Position numbers and translations under genes: made by a program
NCBI RefSeq assembly: GCF_039697315.1
Contig: NZ_CP155619.1
Location: forward strand, 5,518,001 to 5,582,000
DNA from: Pseudomonas abietaniphila
GTDB lineage: Bacteria > Pseudomonadota > Gammaproteobacteria > Pseudomonadales > Pseudomonadaceae
DNA: 64,000 nucleotides
Reading direction: 5' to 3'
The notes under the pieces: generated by a model
Seen by the model: the letters and a program-made list of their open reading frames with translations, nothing else
Databases searched by the model: none
What the model was told of the DNA's origin: nothing
In this document: positions 10,805 to 19,978 of the stretch, piece after piece
How positions within the stretch are numbered: position 1 is the first letter of the stretch
Layout: the number at the start of each line of letters is the position of its first letter

Positions 10805-11248
10805 ATGACTACCGCTTTCTCTCTGGCTCCCCTGTTCCGTTCTTCCGTGGGTTTTGACCGCTTCAACGACCTGTTCGAATCGGCGGCCCGTAACGAGTCG
10901 GCCAGCAGCTACCCTCCCTACAACGTCGAGAAACACGCAGACGACCAATACCGCATCGTCATCGCGGCTGCGGGTTTCCAGGAAGAAGACCTTGAGTTGC
11001 AGGTCGAGAAGGGTGTGCTGACCGTCACCGGCAGCAAGCGCGACAACACAGCGGAAGGCGTGACCTTCCTGCATCAGGGCATTGCCCAGCGCGCGTTCAA
11101 GCTGTCGTTCCGTCTGGCCGACCACATCGAAGTGCAAAACGCCGCACTGGCCAACGGCCTGCTGAACATTGACCTGTTGCGCCTGGTGCCTGAAGAGGCC
11201 AAACCAAAACGCATCCAGATCAATGGTCAGAAAACCCTGGCGCACTGA
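10805..11248 (+). CDS. ibpA: Small heat-shock protein (Hsp20/IbpA)
   Basis: 147-residue ATP-independent holdase that binds unfolding proteins and hands them to DnaK/ClpB. The alpha-crystallin domain covers about residues 35-130 (YNVEKHADDQYRIVIAAAGF to LANGLLNIDLLRLVPE), with the GLLNIDL-type groove motif near its end. The start MTTAFSLAPLFRSSVGFDRF is typical of IbpA. Regulation is visible: a sigma-32 promoter and a ROSE-like leader. A strong terminator follows. The residues read upstream of this ATG are leader sequence, not protein. Confidence 0.95.
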   Translation: MTTAFSLAPLFRSSVGFDRFNDLFESAARNESASSYPPYNVEKHADDQYRIVIAAAGFQEEDLELQVEKGVLTVTGSKRDNTAEGVTFLHQGIAQRAFKLSFRLADHIEVQNAALANGLLNIDLLRLVPEEAKPKRIQINGQKTLAH

Positions 11249-11264
11249 TCCAGACGCCAGCCAT

Positions 11265-11296
11265 AAAAAAGGCGCCCCTCGGGGCGCCTTTTTTGC
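11265..11296 (+). terminator. Terminator of ibpA
   Basis: AAAAAAGGCGCCCC pairs with GGGGCGCCTTTTTT around a TC turn. It could act in both directions, also ending the convergent gene at 11332. Confidence 0.92.
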
Positions 11297-11331
11297 GTGG
11301 GTTGACTGCCCGCTTATTGCCGCTGTGGGAC

Positions 11332-13458
11332 TTACAGGACTCTTTCACGCAACAACGCTTCAAACCCCGCCACGGGCAGCGGCTCGCTGAACAGAAATCC
11401 CTGATAGAAGTGGCAATCCAGTTGTGCGAGAAAATCCAGTTGTTCCTGTTTTTCCACCCCTTCGGCGATGATTGCCAGATTAAGGCTGGCGGCCATGGCG
11501 ACGATTGCGCGGACGATTTCGGCGTCGTTGGGGTCGCTGGTGGCGTCGCGAACGAATGACTGATCGATTTTCAGGGCGTCCACTGGCAGGCGCTTCAGGT
11601 AGGTCAGCGATGAATACCCGGTGCCGAAATCATCCATGGCGAAGCTGATGCCCATGTGTTTGAGCTTCAGCATTTTGGCGATGGTGTCGTCCAGATTCTG
11701 TATGACGATGCCTTCGGTGATTTCCAGTTTGAGCAGGCGATTGGGCAGTTCATAGGTGTGCAAGCAGCGTTCGACGCGCTCGACGAAATCCGACTGGCGA
11801 AACTGCCGTGGGCTGATGTTCACGCACAGGCTGAAATCGTCGACATTGATCAGCCCTTTGTGCAGCAATTCGCTGCCGGTTTTGCAGGCTTCTTCCAGAA
11901 TCCAGTTGCCAACCTCAAGGATCATCCCGCTCTCTTCCATGACCTGAATGAACTGGTTGGGCGCCAGATGACCCAGGCTCGGGTGTTGCCAGCGCAGCAG
12001 CGCCTCGGCGCCGATGATGCGATTACCTCGGGTGTCCACCTGGGGTTGATAGGTGAGGCTGAACTCGCCGCGTGCCAGAGCCTGGCGCAAGTCGTTTTCC
12101 AGGCGCAAGCGGTCGCTGGCCGCCTTCTGCATGGTGCTGTGAAACATCTGTATCGCGTTACGGCCCGAGTCCTTGGCCCGGTACAGCGCAATGTCCGCGC
12201 GCTTGAGCAGGTCGGCCGGAGTCGAGCCGTGGTCGGGAATCAACGCCACGCCAATGCTGGGCGTGACCTGCAAGCGGTGACCGTCGAGAAACATCGGCTC
12301 GGAGAGCAGCTCACGCAAGGTGTTCGCCAGGCTTTGGACCTGATCGACGACCTCGTCCCGCGATCCCTCCAGTCCGCTGATCAGGACGACAAACTCGTCG
12401 CCTCCCAGCCGCGCCACGGTATCTTCAAGCCGAACGCTGGCTTCCAGTCTCGCGGTGATGATCTTCAGCACACTGTCGCCGACCGGGTGCCCCAGCGAAT
12501 CATTGATGTGCTTGAAATGATCCAGGTCCAGGAACAGCAGGGCACCGCGCAGGCTGTGGCGTTTGAGCAGGGCAATCTGCTGGCTGAGGCGGTCCATCAG
12601 CAATGCGCGATTGGGCAGGTTGGTCAGGGAGTCGTGGTAGGCCAGATGCTGAATCTGGGCCTGCGCGTTCTTCAATTGACTGATGTCACGCGCGGTGATG
12701 AGCAAGCATGGGGTGTCGTCGAGCAACAGCGGGTCGATGGAGACGTCGACCGTGATGAGTTCACCGTTCTTGTTGCGCCCCAGCAACTCACGGTTACGCA
12801 CTTTGCCCTGTTCTTCGATTTCCTGAATCAACCGCGTGCGTTGGGTGATGTCGGCCATGATCGAGAATTCGAACACCGTGCGGCCGACGACATCGCTGGC
12901 GCTGTAGCCGGACAGGCGAGAAAAGCCGTCGTTGACTTCGATGTACCGGCCGGAGTCCCGCTCGGTGATGATGATGGCGTCCGGGCTTGAGTGAAAGGCG
13001 CGGGCAAACTTCTCTTCACTGGCCTTGAGTGCCTGCTGTGCCCGCTTGTGTTCGGTGTTGTCGATGAAGGTGCTGAGCAGATAAAGGCCGTCGCTCAAGC
13101 TTATTTTCTGAGTGTAAAGCGTGCCGTCGTGTTCGCGGCCATCGCGGCTGCGCCACTGGCTTTCCAGGCTGGCGGCTTCGTCGCTGGCGAAGGTTCGGTC
13201 CAGCGCCAGTTGGCGTTGCAGGGAATCGATCCAGAGCCCGATTTCCAGCGTGGTACGGCCCATGCACTCGGCCATCGGCCAACCGAAGGTGGTCTCGAAA
13301 TGGCGGTTGGCGTTGCAGATCAGGCCGTCTTCGAAGCGCGTGAGCAGGACCACGTTGGGGCTGAGGTTGAACAGGGTCGCGAAGTGTTTCTCCGATTCTT
13401 TCGCGGTCAACGCCAGGTCATTTGGTGTGAACAATGGGCTGTCAGCGGTTATGGGCAT
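11332..13458 (-). CDS. PAS-PAS-GGDEF-EAL cyclic-di-GMP turnover protein
   Basis: 708-residue cytoplasmic sensor and effector that could both make and degrade cyclic di-GMP. Two PAS domains (about 20-140 and 145-265) precede a GGDEF domain with intact LGGDEF (motif at about 352-356) and an EAL domain with intact GAEALLRW (EAL at about 485-487), KLEITEG, DDFGTGYSS and LKIDQSFV. No membrane segment is seen. With both active sites complete, the net activity cannot be told from sequence; it may be set by the PAS ligand. It lies 56 bp behind a LysR gene on the same strand, so cotranscription is possible. Confidence 0.93.
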   Translation of the reverse strand: MPITADSPLFTPNDLALTAKESEKHFATLFNLSPNVVLLTRFEDGLICNANRHFETTFGWPMAECMGRTTLEIGLWIDSLQRQLALDRTFASDEAASLESQWRSRDGREHDGTLYTQKISLSDGLYLLSTFIDNTEHKRAQQALKASEEKFARAFHSSPDAIIITERDSGRYIEVNDGFSRLSGYSASDVVGRTVFEFSIMADITQRTRLIQEIEEQGKVRNRELLGRNKNGELITVDVSIDPLLLDDTPCLLITARDISQLKNAQAQIQHLAYHDSLTNLPNRALLMDRLSQQIALLKRHSLRGALLFLDLDHFKHINDSLGHPVGDSVLKIITARLEASVRLEDTVARLGGDEFVVLISGLEGSRDEVVDQVQSLANTLRELLSEPMFLDGHRLQVTPSIGVALIPDHGSTPADLLKRADIALYRAKDSGRNAIQMFHSTMQKAASDRLRLENDLRQALARGEFSLTYQPQVDTRGNRIIGAEALLRWQHPSLGHLAPNQFIQVMEESGMILEVGNWILEEACKTGSELLHKGLINVDDFSLCVNISPRQFRQSDFVERVERCLHTYELPNRLLKLEITEGIVIQNLDDTIAKMLKLKHMGISFAMDDFGTGYSSLTYLKRLPVDALKIDQSFVRDATSDPNDAEIVRAIVAMAASLNLAIIAEGVEKQEQLDFLAQLDCHFYQGFLFSEPLPVAGFEALLRERVL

Positions 13459-13514
13459 GTGATCACGAGCCTTCAGAGAGTCAAGCCGGTATGTCGATCA
13501 GTAAGCATCACCGC

Positions 13515-14393
13515 TCAGGCAACAGTTGCCTGGGCATCGAGCAGCGTCATGAACGCCTTGGCGGCGTTCGACAGCGTACGTTCCGTGTGAACAATGTAGC
13601 CTAGCTGGCGGCGCAGCTGTATGCCCGGCAATGGAATGCTGGCGACTTGCTCGTCGAGCATGGTTCTGGGGAGCACGCTCCAGGCCAGCCCGATGGACAC
13701 CATCATCTTGATCGTCTCCATATAGTTGGTGCTCATGGCGATGTTGGGCTTGAGCCCTTGCGCCTCGCACAGGCCGCTGACGATGTGATGGGTGAAGGTA
13801 TTGCCGCCCGGAAACACGGCAGGGTAGCGGGCGATGTCGGCCAGGCTGACATTCGGCATCGTGGCCAGCGGGTGTTCTGGGGCAGCCACAAAGTCCAGTG
13901 GGTCGTCCCAGACCCTGACCGCCTTGACCAGCGAATGGGGCTCCGGCGCCAGAGTGATCACCGCCAGTTCCGCGCGCCCGTGCAGGATCTCCTCATAGGC
14001 GACCTCGGAATCCAGAAACTCGATATCCAGCGCCACATCGGGATAAGCGCGGGTGAACGCCCTCAACACTGGTGGCAAGCGGTGCAGGCCAATGTGGTGG
14101 CTGGTCGCAAGGCTCAGGCGGCCGGTGACCTCGCCGGTCAGGTTGGTCAGCGCCCGCCGGGTATCGTCCAGTACGTTGAGGATCTGGTAGGCGCGGGGCA
14201 GAAGGGCCCGTCCGGCCTCCGTCAGGCTGACTTCCCGACCCAGACGGTCGAACAGGCGTACATTGAGTTGCTGCTCAAGCCCGGCAATGCGTTTGCTGAT
14301 GGCGGGCTGAGTCAGGTGCAGGCGTTCACCGGCCCCGGAAAAGCTGCCGGTCTCGGCAATGGAAATAAAGGCATTGAGGTTCGCCAGGTCCAT
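13515..14393 (-). CDS. LysR-family regulator, divergent from leuCD
   Basis: 292-residue LysR-type regulator. The N-terminal winged helix-turn-helix is in LNAFISIAETGSFSGAGERLHLTQPAISKRIAGLEQQLNVRLFDR (about 6-50), with the effector-binding domain from about 90. The divergent position next to leuC suggests control of leucine synthesis or of a linked pathway, since LysR proteins usually act on the gene across the shared promoter. The effector is unknown. I recall a regulator in the same place in P. aeruginosa. Confidence 0.9.
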   Translation of the reverse strand: MDLANLNAFISIAETGSFSGAGERLHLTQPAISKRIAGLEQQLNVRLFDRLGREVSLTEAGRALLPRAYQILNVLDDTRRALTNLTGEVTGRLSLATSHHIGLHRLPPVLRAFTRAYPDVALDIEFLDSEVAYEEILHGRAELAVITLAPEPHSLVKAVRVWDDPLDFVAAPEHPLATMPNVSLADIARYPAVFPGGNTFTHHIVSGLCEAQGLKPNIAMSTNYMETIKMMVSIGLAWSVLPRTMLDEQVASIPLPGIQLRRQLGYIVHTERTLSNAAKAFMTLLDAQATVA

Positions 14394-14435
14394 CTCGAAT
14401 TCCTATTGGTTATCCAAAGCATGAAAAATATGAAT

Positions 14436-14464
14436 TTGAGTTATTTAAGCATATTCCCTAGCAT
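14436..14464 (+). promoter_or_regulatory. Candidate leuC promoter
   Basis: -35 TTGAGT (14436-14441), a 17-bp spacer and -10 TAGCAT (14459-14464). It lies in an AT-rich stretch with LysR-like T-N11-A motifs (for example around 14430-14455). A small hairpin (TCGTCA/TGACGA) follows in the leader near 14495-14513. Confidence 0.45.
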
Positions 14465-14551
14465 CTCCCCCACAAGCCAAGGGGTCTTTGAATCGTCACC
14501 GTGATGACGATGACCCAAGGCATAGAAACAAGCTGATGAGGAAATCGTCTG

Positions 14552-15976
14552 ATGGCCGGCAAAACGCTCTACGACAAGCTCTGGGATTCGCATTTGGTCA
14601 AACAGCGCGACGATGGTTCGGCGCTGCTGTATATCGACCGTCACATCATTCATGAAGTGACCTCACCACAGGCGTTTGAGGGCTTGCGCCTGGCTGGCCG
14701 CAAACCATGGCGCATTGACGCCAACGTCGCCACCGTTGACCACAACGTGCCGACCACCCCGGACCGTAAGGACGGCGTCGACGCCATCGTCGATCAGGTG
14801 TCGCGCCTGCAGGTCAAGACCCTGGACGACAACTGCGACGAATACGGCATCACCGAATTCAAGATGAACGACGTGCGTCAGGGCATCGTCCACGTCATCG
14901 GCCCGGAGCAGGGCGCAACCTTGCCTGGCATGACCGTGGTCTGCGGCGACTCTCACACCTCGACGCACGGCGCCTTCGGTGCGCTGGCCCACGGCATCGG
15001 CACCTCCGAGGTCGAGCATGTGCTCGCCACGCAGTGCCTGGTCGCCAAGAAAATGAAAAACATGCAGGTGAAGGTCGAAGGCAAGCTGCCGTTTGGCGTC
15101 ACCGCCAAGGACATCGTCCTGGCGATCATCGGCAAGATCGGCACCGCCGGCGGTAACGGCCACGCCATCGAGTTCGCCGGCAGCGCGATTCGCGACCTGT
15201 CCGTTGAAGGCCGCATGACCATCTGCAACATGTCCATCGAGGCAGGCGCTCGTGTTGGTCTGGTGGCCACCGACGAAAAGACCATTGCCTACGTCAAGGG
15301 CCGTCCTTTCTCGCCAAAGGGCGAGCAGTGGGACATGGCTGTCGAGGCCTGGAAAAACCTGGTGTCGGACGATGATGCGGTGTTCGACACCGTGGTCGAG
15401 CTGGACGCCACCCAGATCAAACCGCAAGTGAGCTGGGGCACGTCGCCGGAAATGGTCCTTGCGGTCGATCAGCATGTTCCTGATCCTGCGAAAGAAACCG
15501 ATCTGGTCAAACGTGGCTCGATCGAGCGCGCTTTGAAGTACATGGGCCTCAAGGCCAATCAGGCGATTACCGACATTCAGCTGGATCGCGTGTTCATCGG
15601 TTCGTGCACCAACTCGCGGATCGAAGACTTGCGTGCTGCCGCCGACATCGCCAAAGGCCGCAAAGTGGCCTCGACCATCAAGCAGGCGATTGTCGTCCCG
15701 GGTTCGGGTCTGGTGAAAGAGCAGGCAGAAAAAGAAGGCCTGGACAAAATCTTCCTCGAAGCCGGTTTCGAATGGCGTGAGCCAGGGTGCTCGATGTGTC
15801 TGGCGATGAACCCGGACCGTCTGGAAAGTGGCGAGCATTGCGCGTCCACTTCCAACCGTAACTTCGAAGGCCGTCAGGGTGCCGGTGGTCGTACTCACCT
15901 GGTCAGCCCGGCGATGGCAGCGGCGGCAGCGGTCAATGGCCGTTTCGTCGATGTCCGCACCATGAGCCAGCAATAA
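14552..15976 (+). CDS. leuC: 3-isopropylmalate dehydratase large subunit
   Basis: Aconitase-family subunit that holds the [4Fe-4S] cluster and, with LeuD, isomerises 2- to 3-isopropylmalate in leucine synthesis. 474 residues, normal. The cluster ligands are Cys352 (GSCTNSR), Cys413 and Cys416 (GCSMC). [20 protein letters not shown] near 130-150 is typical of the family. Followed after 10 bp by leuD with a strong ribosome site. A LysR gene is divergent upstream. Confidence 0.98.
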   Translation: MAGKTLYDKLWDSHLVKQRDDGSALLYIDRHIIHEVTSPQAFEGLRLAGRKPWRIDANVATVDHNVPTTPDRKDGVDAIVDQVSRLQVKTLDDNCDEYGITEFKMNDVRQGIVHVIGPEQGATLPGMTVVCGDSHTSTHGAFGALAHGIGTSEVEHVLATQCLVAKKMKNMQVKVEGKLPFGVTAKDIVLAIIGKIGTAGGNGHAIEFAGSAIRDLSVEGRMTICNMSIEAGARVGLVATDEKTIAYVKGRPFSPKGEQWDMAVEAWKNLVSDDDAVFDTVVELDATQIKPQVSWGTSPEMVLAVDQHVPDPAKETDLVKRGSIERALKYMGLKANQAITDIQLDRVFIGSCTNSRIEDLRAAADIAKGRKVASTIKQAIVVPGSGLVKEQAEKEGLDKIFLEAGFEWREPGCSMCLAMNPDRLESGEHCASTSNRNFEGRQGAGGRTHLVSPAMAAAAAVNGRFVDVRTMSQQ

Positions 15977-15986
15977 GGAGCCCCGC

Positions 15987-16628
15987 ATGAAGCCTTTTAC
16001 TCAACACACAGGTTTGGTCGCTCCGCTGGATCGTGCCAACGTCGACACCGATCAGATCATTCCCAAGCAGTTCCTGAAGTCGATTCGTCGCACCGGTTTC
16101 GGTCCTAACCTGTTCGATGAATGGCGCTATCTGGATGTGGGTCAGCCATACCAGGACAACTCCAAGCGTCCGGTGAACCCTGATTTCGTGCTGAACCACG
16201 AACGTTATCAAGGCGCCAGCGTGCTGTTGGCCCGCGAAAACTTCGGTTGTGGCTCGAGCCGCGAGCACGCGCCGTGGGCGCTGGAAGAGTACGGTTTTCG
16301 CAGCATTATCGCGCCGAGCTACGCCGACATCTTCTTCAACAACAGCTTCAAGAACGGCCTGCTGCCGATCATCCTGAGCGAAGCAGAGGTCGACGAGCTG
16401 TTCAAGGTGGTCGAAGCGAACCCCGGTTATCAGCTGAAAGTGGACCTGCAGGCACAGACCGTGACCCGCGAAGACGGCACGGTACACACCTTTGAAATCG
16501 ACGCGTTCCGCAAGCACTGCCTGCTCAACGGCCTGGACGACATCGGCCTGACCCTGGTGGATGGCGATGCAATCGCGACGTTCGAGGCCAAACACCGCGC
16601 TTCGCAGCCTTGGTTGTTTCGTGACTGA
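15987..16628 (+). CDS. leuD: 3-isopropylmalate dehydratase small subunit
   Basis: Swivelling-domain partner of LeuC, 213 residues. Family motifs are [21 protein letters not shown] near the N terminus and [17 protein letters not shown] at about 85-102, which helps form the active site. Preceded by AAGGAGCC, 10 bp after leuC, so the two subunits are made together. In other pseudomonads I recall a methyltransferase-like gene next; here only REP-derived repeats separate leuD from leuB. Confidence 0.98.
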   Translation: MKPFTQHTGLVAPLDRANVDTDQIIPKQFLKSIRRTGFGPNLFDEWRYLDVGQPYQDNSKRPVNPDFVLNHERYQGASVLLARENFGCGSSREHAPWALEEYGFRSIIAPSYADIFFNNSFKNGLLPIILSEAEVDELFKVVEANPGYQLKVDLQAQTVTREDGTVHTFEIDAFRKHCLLNGLDDIGLTLVDGDAIATFEAKHRASQPWLFRD

Positions 16629-16652
16629 TTGAATGTGTGTCGTCTGGACGAT

Positions 16653-16832
16653 TCGCGAGCAAGCTCGCTCCCACAGGTTCGGCGTTGGACCTTGAATGAG
16701 GTGTTGAGGGGCAAGCTGACTCCACAGGTTCGGCGCTGGACATTGAATGAGATGTTGAGGGGCAAGCTGATTTCCAAAGGTTTGATGTTGGACCTGAGTA
16801 ACGCGGTCCTGTGGGAGTGAGCTTGCTCGCGA
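16653..16832. repeat. REP pair enclosing imperfect 51-bp tandem repeats
   Basis: A REP unit at 16653-16675 (TCGCGAGCAAGCTCGCTCCC...) faces an inverted one at 16810-16832. Between them, an approximately 51-bp unit beginning CCACAGGTTCGGCG is repeated at 16671 and 16722, with a decayed third copy at 16774. The unit tails (GGGGCAAGCTGACTCC) resemble eroded REP cores. The 314-bp leuD-leuB gap holds no gene that I can support. Confidence 0.75.
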
Positions 16833-16942
16833 AGATGGCCTGACAGTCACCCGACATGGTCGGATTGGTCGCAGGCCTGTGGTACCCGCTTTTTCAATCG
16901 GCGCTCCTGAAGCGCCGATGCACTTATTGAAACGAGGATGTT

Positions 16943-18025
16943 ATGAGCAAGCAGATTCTGATTCTCCCAGGTGATGGCATTGGTCCGGAAATCATGGCCG
17001 AAGCGGTCAAGGTGCTGGAACTGGCGAACGAGAAGTATCAGCTGGGCTTTGAACTGAGCCACGACGTCATTGGCGGCGCAGCCATCGACAAGCATGGCGT
17101 GCCGCTGGCCGACGAGACGCTGGACCGTGCCCGTGCTGCCGACGCCGTCCTGCTGGGCGCTGTGGGTGGACCGAAGTGGGACGCCATCGAGCGCGACATT
17201 CGCCCTGAGCGCGGCCTGCTGAAAATCCGTTCGCAACTGGGCCTGTTCGCCAACCTGCGTCCGGCGATCCTGTACCCGCAATTGGCCGACGCTTCGAGCC
17301 TCAAGCCTGAAATCGTCTCGGGCCTGGACATCCTCATCGTTCGCGAGCTGACCGGCGGTATCTACTTCGGCGCGCCACGCGGCACCCGCGAGCTGGAAAA
17401 CGGCGAGCGTCAGTCTTACGATACCCTCCCGTACAGCGAGAGCGAGATCCGCCGCATCGCTCGCGTCGGTTTCGACATGGCCCGTGTACGCGGCAAGAAA
17501 CTCTGCTCGGTGGACAAGGCCAACGTACTGGCGTCCAGCCAGCTGTGGCGCGAAGTGGTCGAGCAAGTGGCCAAGGACTACCCGGATGTCGAGCTGAGCC
17601 ACATGTACGTGGACAACGCCGCCATGCAACTGGTCCGCGCGCCGAAGCAGTTCGACGTGATGGTCACCGACAACATGTTCGGCGACATCCTGTCCGACGA
17701 AGCCTCGATGCTCACCGGTTCCATTGGCATGCTGCCGTCGGCGTCGCTGGACTCGAACAACAAGGGCATGTACGAGCCTTGCCACGGGTCGGCGCCGGAC
17801 ATCGCGGGCAAGGGCGTGGCCAACCCGCTGGCCACCATCCTGTCGGTGTCGATGATGCTGCGTTACAGCTTCAATCAGCACACCGCAGCCGATGCCATTG
17901 AGAAGGCCGTCAGCCTGGTGCTGGACCAAGGCCTGCGCACCGGTGATATCTGGTCCGAAGGTAATGCCAAGGTCGGTACGCAGGAAATGGGTGACGCCGT
18001 AGTCGCCGCGCTGCGCAATCTGTAA
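16943..18025 (+). CDS. leuB: 3-isopropylmalate dehydrogenase
   Basis: NAD-dependent oxidative decarboxylase giving 2-oxoisocaproate, the third leucine step. 360 residues, with [11 protein letters not shown] at the N terminus, the substrate loop [21 protein letters not shown] near 90-110, [11 protein letters not shown], and the metal-binding aspartates in [17 protein letters not shown] near 240-256. [20 protein letters not shown] is the NAD-binding segment. The ribosome site ACGAGGATGTT precedes the ATG. Separated from leuCD by repeats; asd follows after 82 bp. Confidence 0.98.
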   Translation: MSKQILILPGDGIGPEIMAEAVKVLELANEKYQLGFELSHDVIGGAAIDKHGVPLADETLDRARAADAVLLGAVGGPKWDAIERDIRPERGLLKIRSQLGLFANLRPAILYPQLADASSLKPEIVSGLDILIVRELTGGIYFGAPRGTRELENGERQSYDTLPYSESEIRRIARVGFDMARVRGKKLCSVDKANVLASSQLWREVVEQVAKDYPDVELSHMYVDNAAMQLVRAPKQFDVMVTDNMFGDILSDEASMLTGSIGMLPSASLDSNNKGMYEPCHGSAPDIAGKGVANPLATILSVSMMLRYSFNQHTAADAIEKAVSLVLDQGLRTGDIWSEGNAKVGTQEMGDAVVAALRNL

Positions 18026-18107
18026 TATCTCGGGCCCACTGCCGCAAGATCGAGTCGAAAGGCTCTCTGCGAGGAGGGGCCCCACTTTTAATTAAGGTGT
18101 AGTTGCG

Positions 18108-19220
18108 ATGAAACGTGTAGGTCTGGTCGGTTGGCGCGGTATGGTTGGTTCCGTGCTCATGCAGCGCATGCTGGAAGAGCAGGATTTCGATCTCATTGAG
18201 CCGGTTTTTTTCACCACCTCCAACGTCGGCGGACAAGGTCCGTCGGTGGGCAAGGACATTGCGCCGTTGAAGGATGCCTACAGCATCGACGAGCTCAAGA
18301 CCCTGGACGTGGTACTGACCTGTCAGGGCGGCGACTACACCAACGAGGTGTTCCCGAAGCTGCGTGAAGCAGGCTGGCAGGGTTACTGGATCGATGCGGC
18401 GTCGGCCCTGCGCATGCAGGACGACGCGGTGATCATCCTCGATCCGGTCAACCGCAAGGTCATCGACCAGCAACTGGATGCCGGCACCAAGAACTACATC
18501 GGCGGTAACTGCACCGTCAGCCTGATGCTGATGGGGCTGGGCGGCTTGTTCGAAGCCGGTCTGGTCGAGTGGATGAACGTCATGACCTATCAAGCGGCCT
18601 CCGGTGCCGGCGCGCAGAACATGCGTGAGCTGATCAAGCAGATGGGCGCGATCAACGCCTCGGTTGCTGACGAACTGGCGAACCCTGCCAGCGCGATTCT
18701 GGACATCGACCGCAAAGTGGCCGAAGCCATGCGCGGCGAGAGCTTCCCGACCGAGAACTTCGGCGTGCCGCTGGCGGGCAGTCTGATTCCATGGATCGAC
18801 AAGGAACTGCCGAACGGCCAGAGCCGTGAAGAGTGGAAAGGTCAGGCAGAGACCAACAAGATTCTGGGCCGCTTCAAAAGCCCGATCCCGGTCGACGGCA
18901 TCTGCGTGCGCATCGGCGCCATGCGTTGCCACAGCCAGGCGCTGACCATCAAGCTGAACAAGGATGTGCCGATTGCCGACATCGAAGGCATGATCAGCCA
19001 GCACAACCCGTGGGTGAAGCTGGTGCCGAACAACCGTGAGGCGAGCATTCAGGAACTGAGCCCGACGTCGGTGACCGGCACGCTGAACATTCCGGTAGGG
19101 CGTCTGCGCAAGCTGAACATGGGTTCGCAGTATCTGGGCGCGTTTACAGTGGGTGACCAGTTGTTGTGGGGTGCCGCTGAGCCGTTGCGTCGTATGTTGC
19201 GGATTCTGCTGGAGCGTTGA
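18108..19220 (+). CDS. asd: Aspartate-semialdehyde dehydrogenase
   Basis: NADPH enzyme making aspartate semialdehyde for lysine, diaminopimelate, threonine and methionine. 370 residues. N-terminal Rossmann motif [18 protein letters not shown], catalytic Cys135 in [12 protein letters not shown], and the acid/base histidine expected in [16 protein letters not shown]. This is the longer Gram-negative subclass. It ends at a strong terminator. In other pseudomonads I recall a second Asd-like gene and fimV after it; here gene order breaks off into a repeat block. Confidence 0.97.
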   Translation: MKRVGLVGWRGMVGSVLMQRMLEEQDFDLIEPVFFTTSNVGGQGPSVGKDIAPLKDAYSIDELKTLDVVLTCQGGDYTNEVFPKLREAGWQGYWIDAASALRMQDDAVIILDPVNRKVIDQQLDAGTKNYIGGNCTVSLMLMGLGGLFEAGLVEWMNVMTYQAASGAGAQNMRELIKQMGAINASVADELANPASAILDIDRKVAEAMRGESFPTENFGVPLAGSLIPWIDKELPNGQSREEWKGQAETNKILGRFKSPIPVDGICVRIGAMRCHSQALTIKLNKDVPIADIEGMISQHNPWVKLVPNNREASIQELSPTSVTGTLNIPVGRLRKLNMGSQYLGAFTVGDQLLWGAAEPLRRMLRILLER

Positions 19221-19242
19221 TTCGCTTTTTGTGTTTCAAATA

Positions 19243-19271
19243 AAAAACCGCCTGTTAGGGGCGGTTTTTTT
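19243..19271 (+). terminator. Terminator of asd
   Basis: AAAAACCGCC pairs with GGCGGTTTTT around TGTTAGG, followed by TTTTTT. Last recognisable feature before a gene-free block. Confidence 0.92.
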
Positions 19272-19978
19272 ATGGGTTTGATTTGGGGGCGGCCTAGGTG
19301 TGTCTTATCCGTGTTTTTTGGCGGCGCGGGGAGGGTTTGGCCTAACGGCCAAACTGTTTCGCCTTCGGCGAGTTACTTGAAAGCCGGAATGCCGGACCAT
19401 CCCCACGTAACTAAGGGTCAGGCTCCTGGTTTGGCCTCGACTTCGTCGAGGTACCGTAACGAAGGCGACGCTCCGTGGGCCCGCGCCGAACGGACATCCC
19501 TGTCCTGACGGCGCTCTCGCGGCATCCATGCCGCTCGACCCACTCCACGCCACCTGCGTTCAGCCTGCACCCAAGTCGCGTTTGGTGGTGTCTGGACTGT
19601 CGCGCACAAGAGGAGTGCGAGCTGGAGCTAACGCTCATCGCATCTCGATTCATGCATCCATCTCCCGCACGCCACTCTTTATTGTAGGAGCGTGGCTTGT
19701 GTCTGGGCCGCATCCGGACGATCTGCCGGGAACCGGCAGCAAGACCTGCGCATTCGCAGTGTCAGGAATAGTCGAGTCGCCTGATTTTGCTACCGCTGCG
19801 CGGTAGATCGTCCGGATGCGGCCCAGACACAAGCCACGCTCCTACAGGTATCGCGTCGCCCTGATATTCCTGCTCCTGCTGTTGATTTTGCTCTTCGACA
19901 TCAATGGTCCAAAACGCCACCAATCGCGACTTGGCTGCAGGCTGAACCCAGGCGTAAAAAACGCCGCCGCAAGACTCT
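19272..19978. other. Gene-free block of nested inverted repeats
   Basis: About 700 bp with no credible gene. It holds a hairpin GTTTGGCC-TAAC-GGCCAAAC (19335-19354), then CGCCTTCGGCG. From memory, the following stretch resembles a dispersed Pseudomonas intergenic repeat that is often mis-annotated as short hypothetical proteins. Imperfect outer arms at about 19550-19598 and 19908-19956 enclose the long perfect inverted repeat described separately. The block marks the point where the core gene order after asd stops and accessory genes begin. Confidence 0.65.
19683..19846. repeat. Long inverted repeat with 42-bp perfect arms
   Basis: Arms at 19683-19724 and 19805-19846 are exact reverse complements over 42 bp, and imperfect pairing continues inward for about 25 bp more. 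At the inner end each arm contains its own small hairpin: CTGCCGG-GAA-CCGGCAG (19723-19739) and CTACCGC-TGC-GCGGTAG (19790-19806). The two stems differ at two base pairs, but each difference is compensated within its own stem. The outer ends start with the REP-like TGTAGGAGCG. Probably an extended REP doublet. Confidence 0.85.

Noticed and set aside
16671..16808. Possible CRISPR-like array
   Set aside because: Only two to three imperfect contiguous units with no spacers and no cas genes; units resemble REP sequence.
16629..16820. 63-codon frame with an internal duplication (VRRWTLNE repeated)
   Set aside because: It reads through REP units and 51-bp tandem repeats; the apparent protein repeat is only the DNA repeat translated.
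19411..19713. Hypothetical protein frames in the repeat block
   Set aside because: They resemble the spurious frames often called in a dispersed Pseudomonas repeat; no ribosome site and the frame runs into the long inverted repeat.
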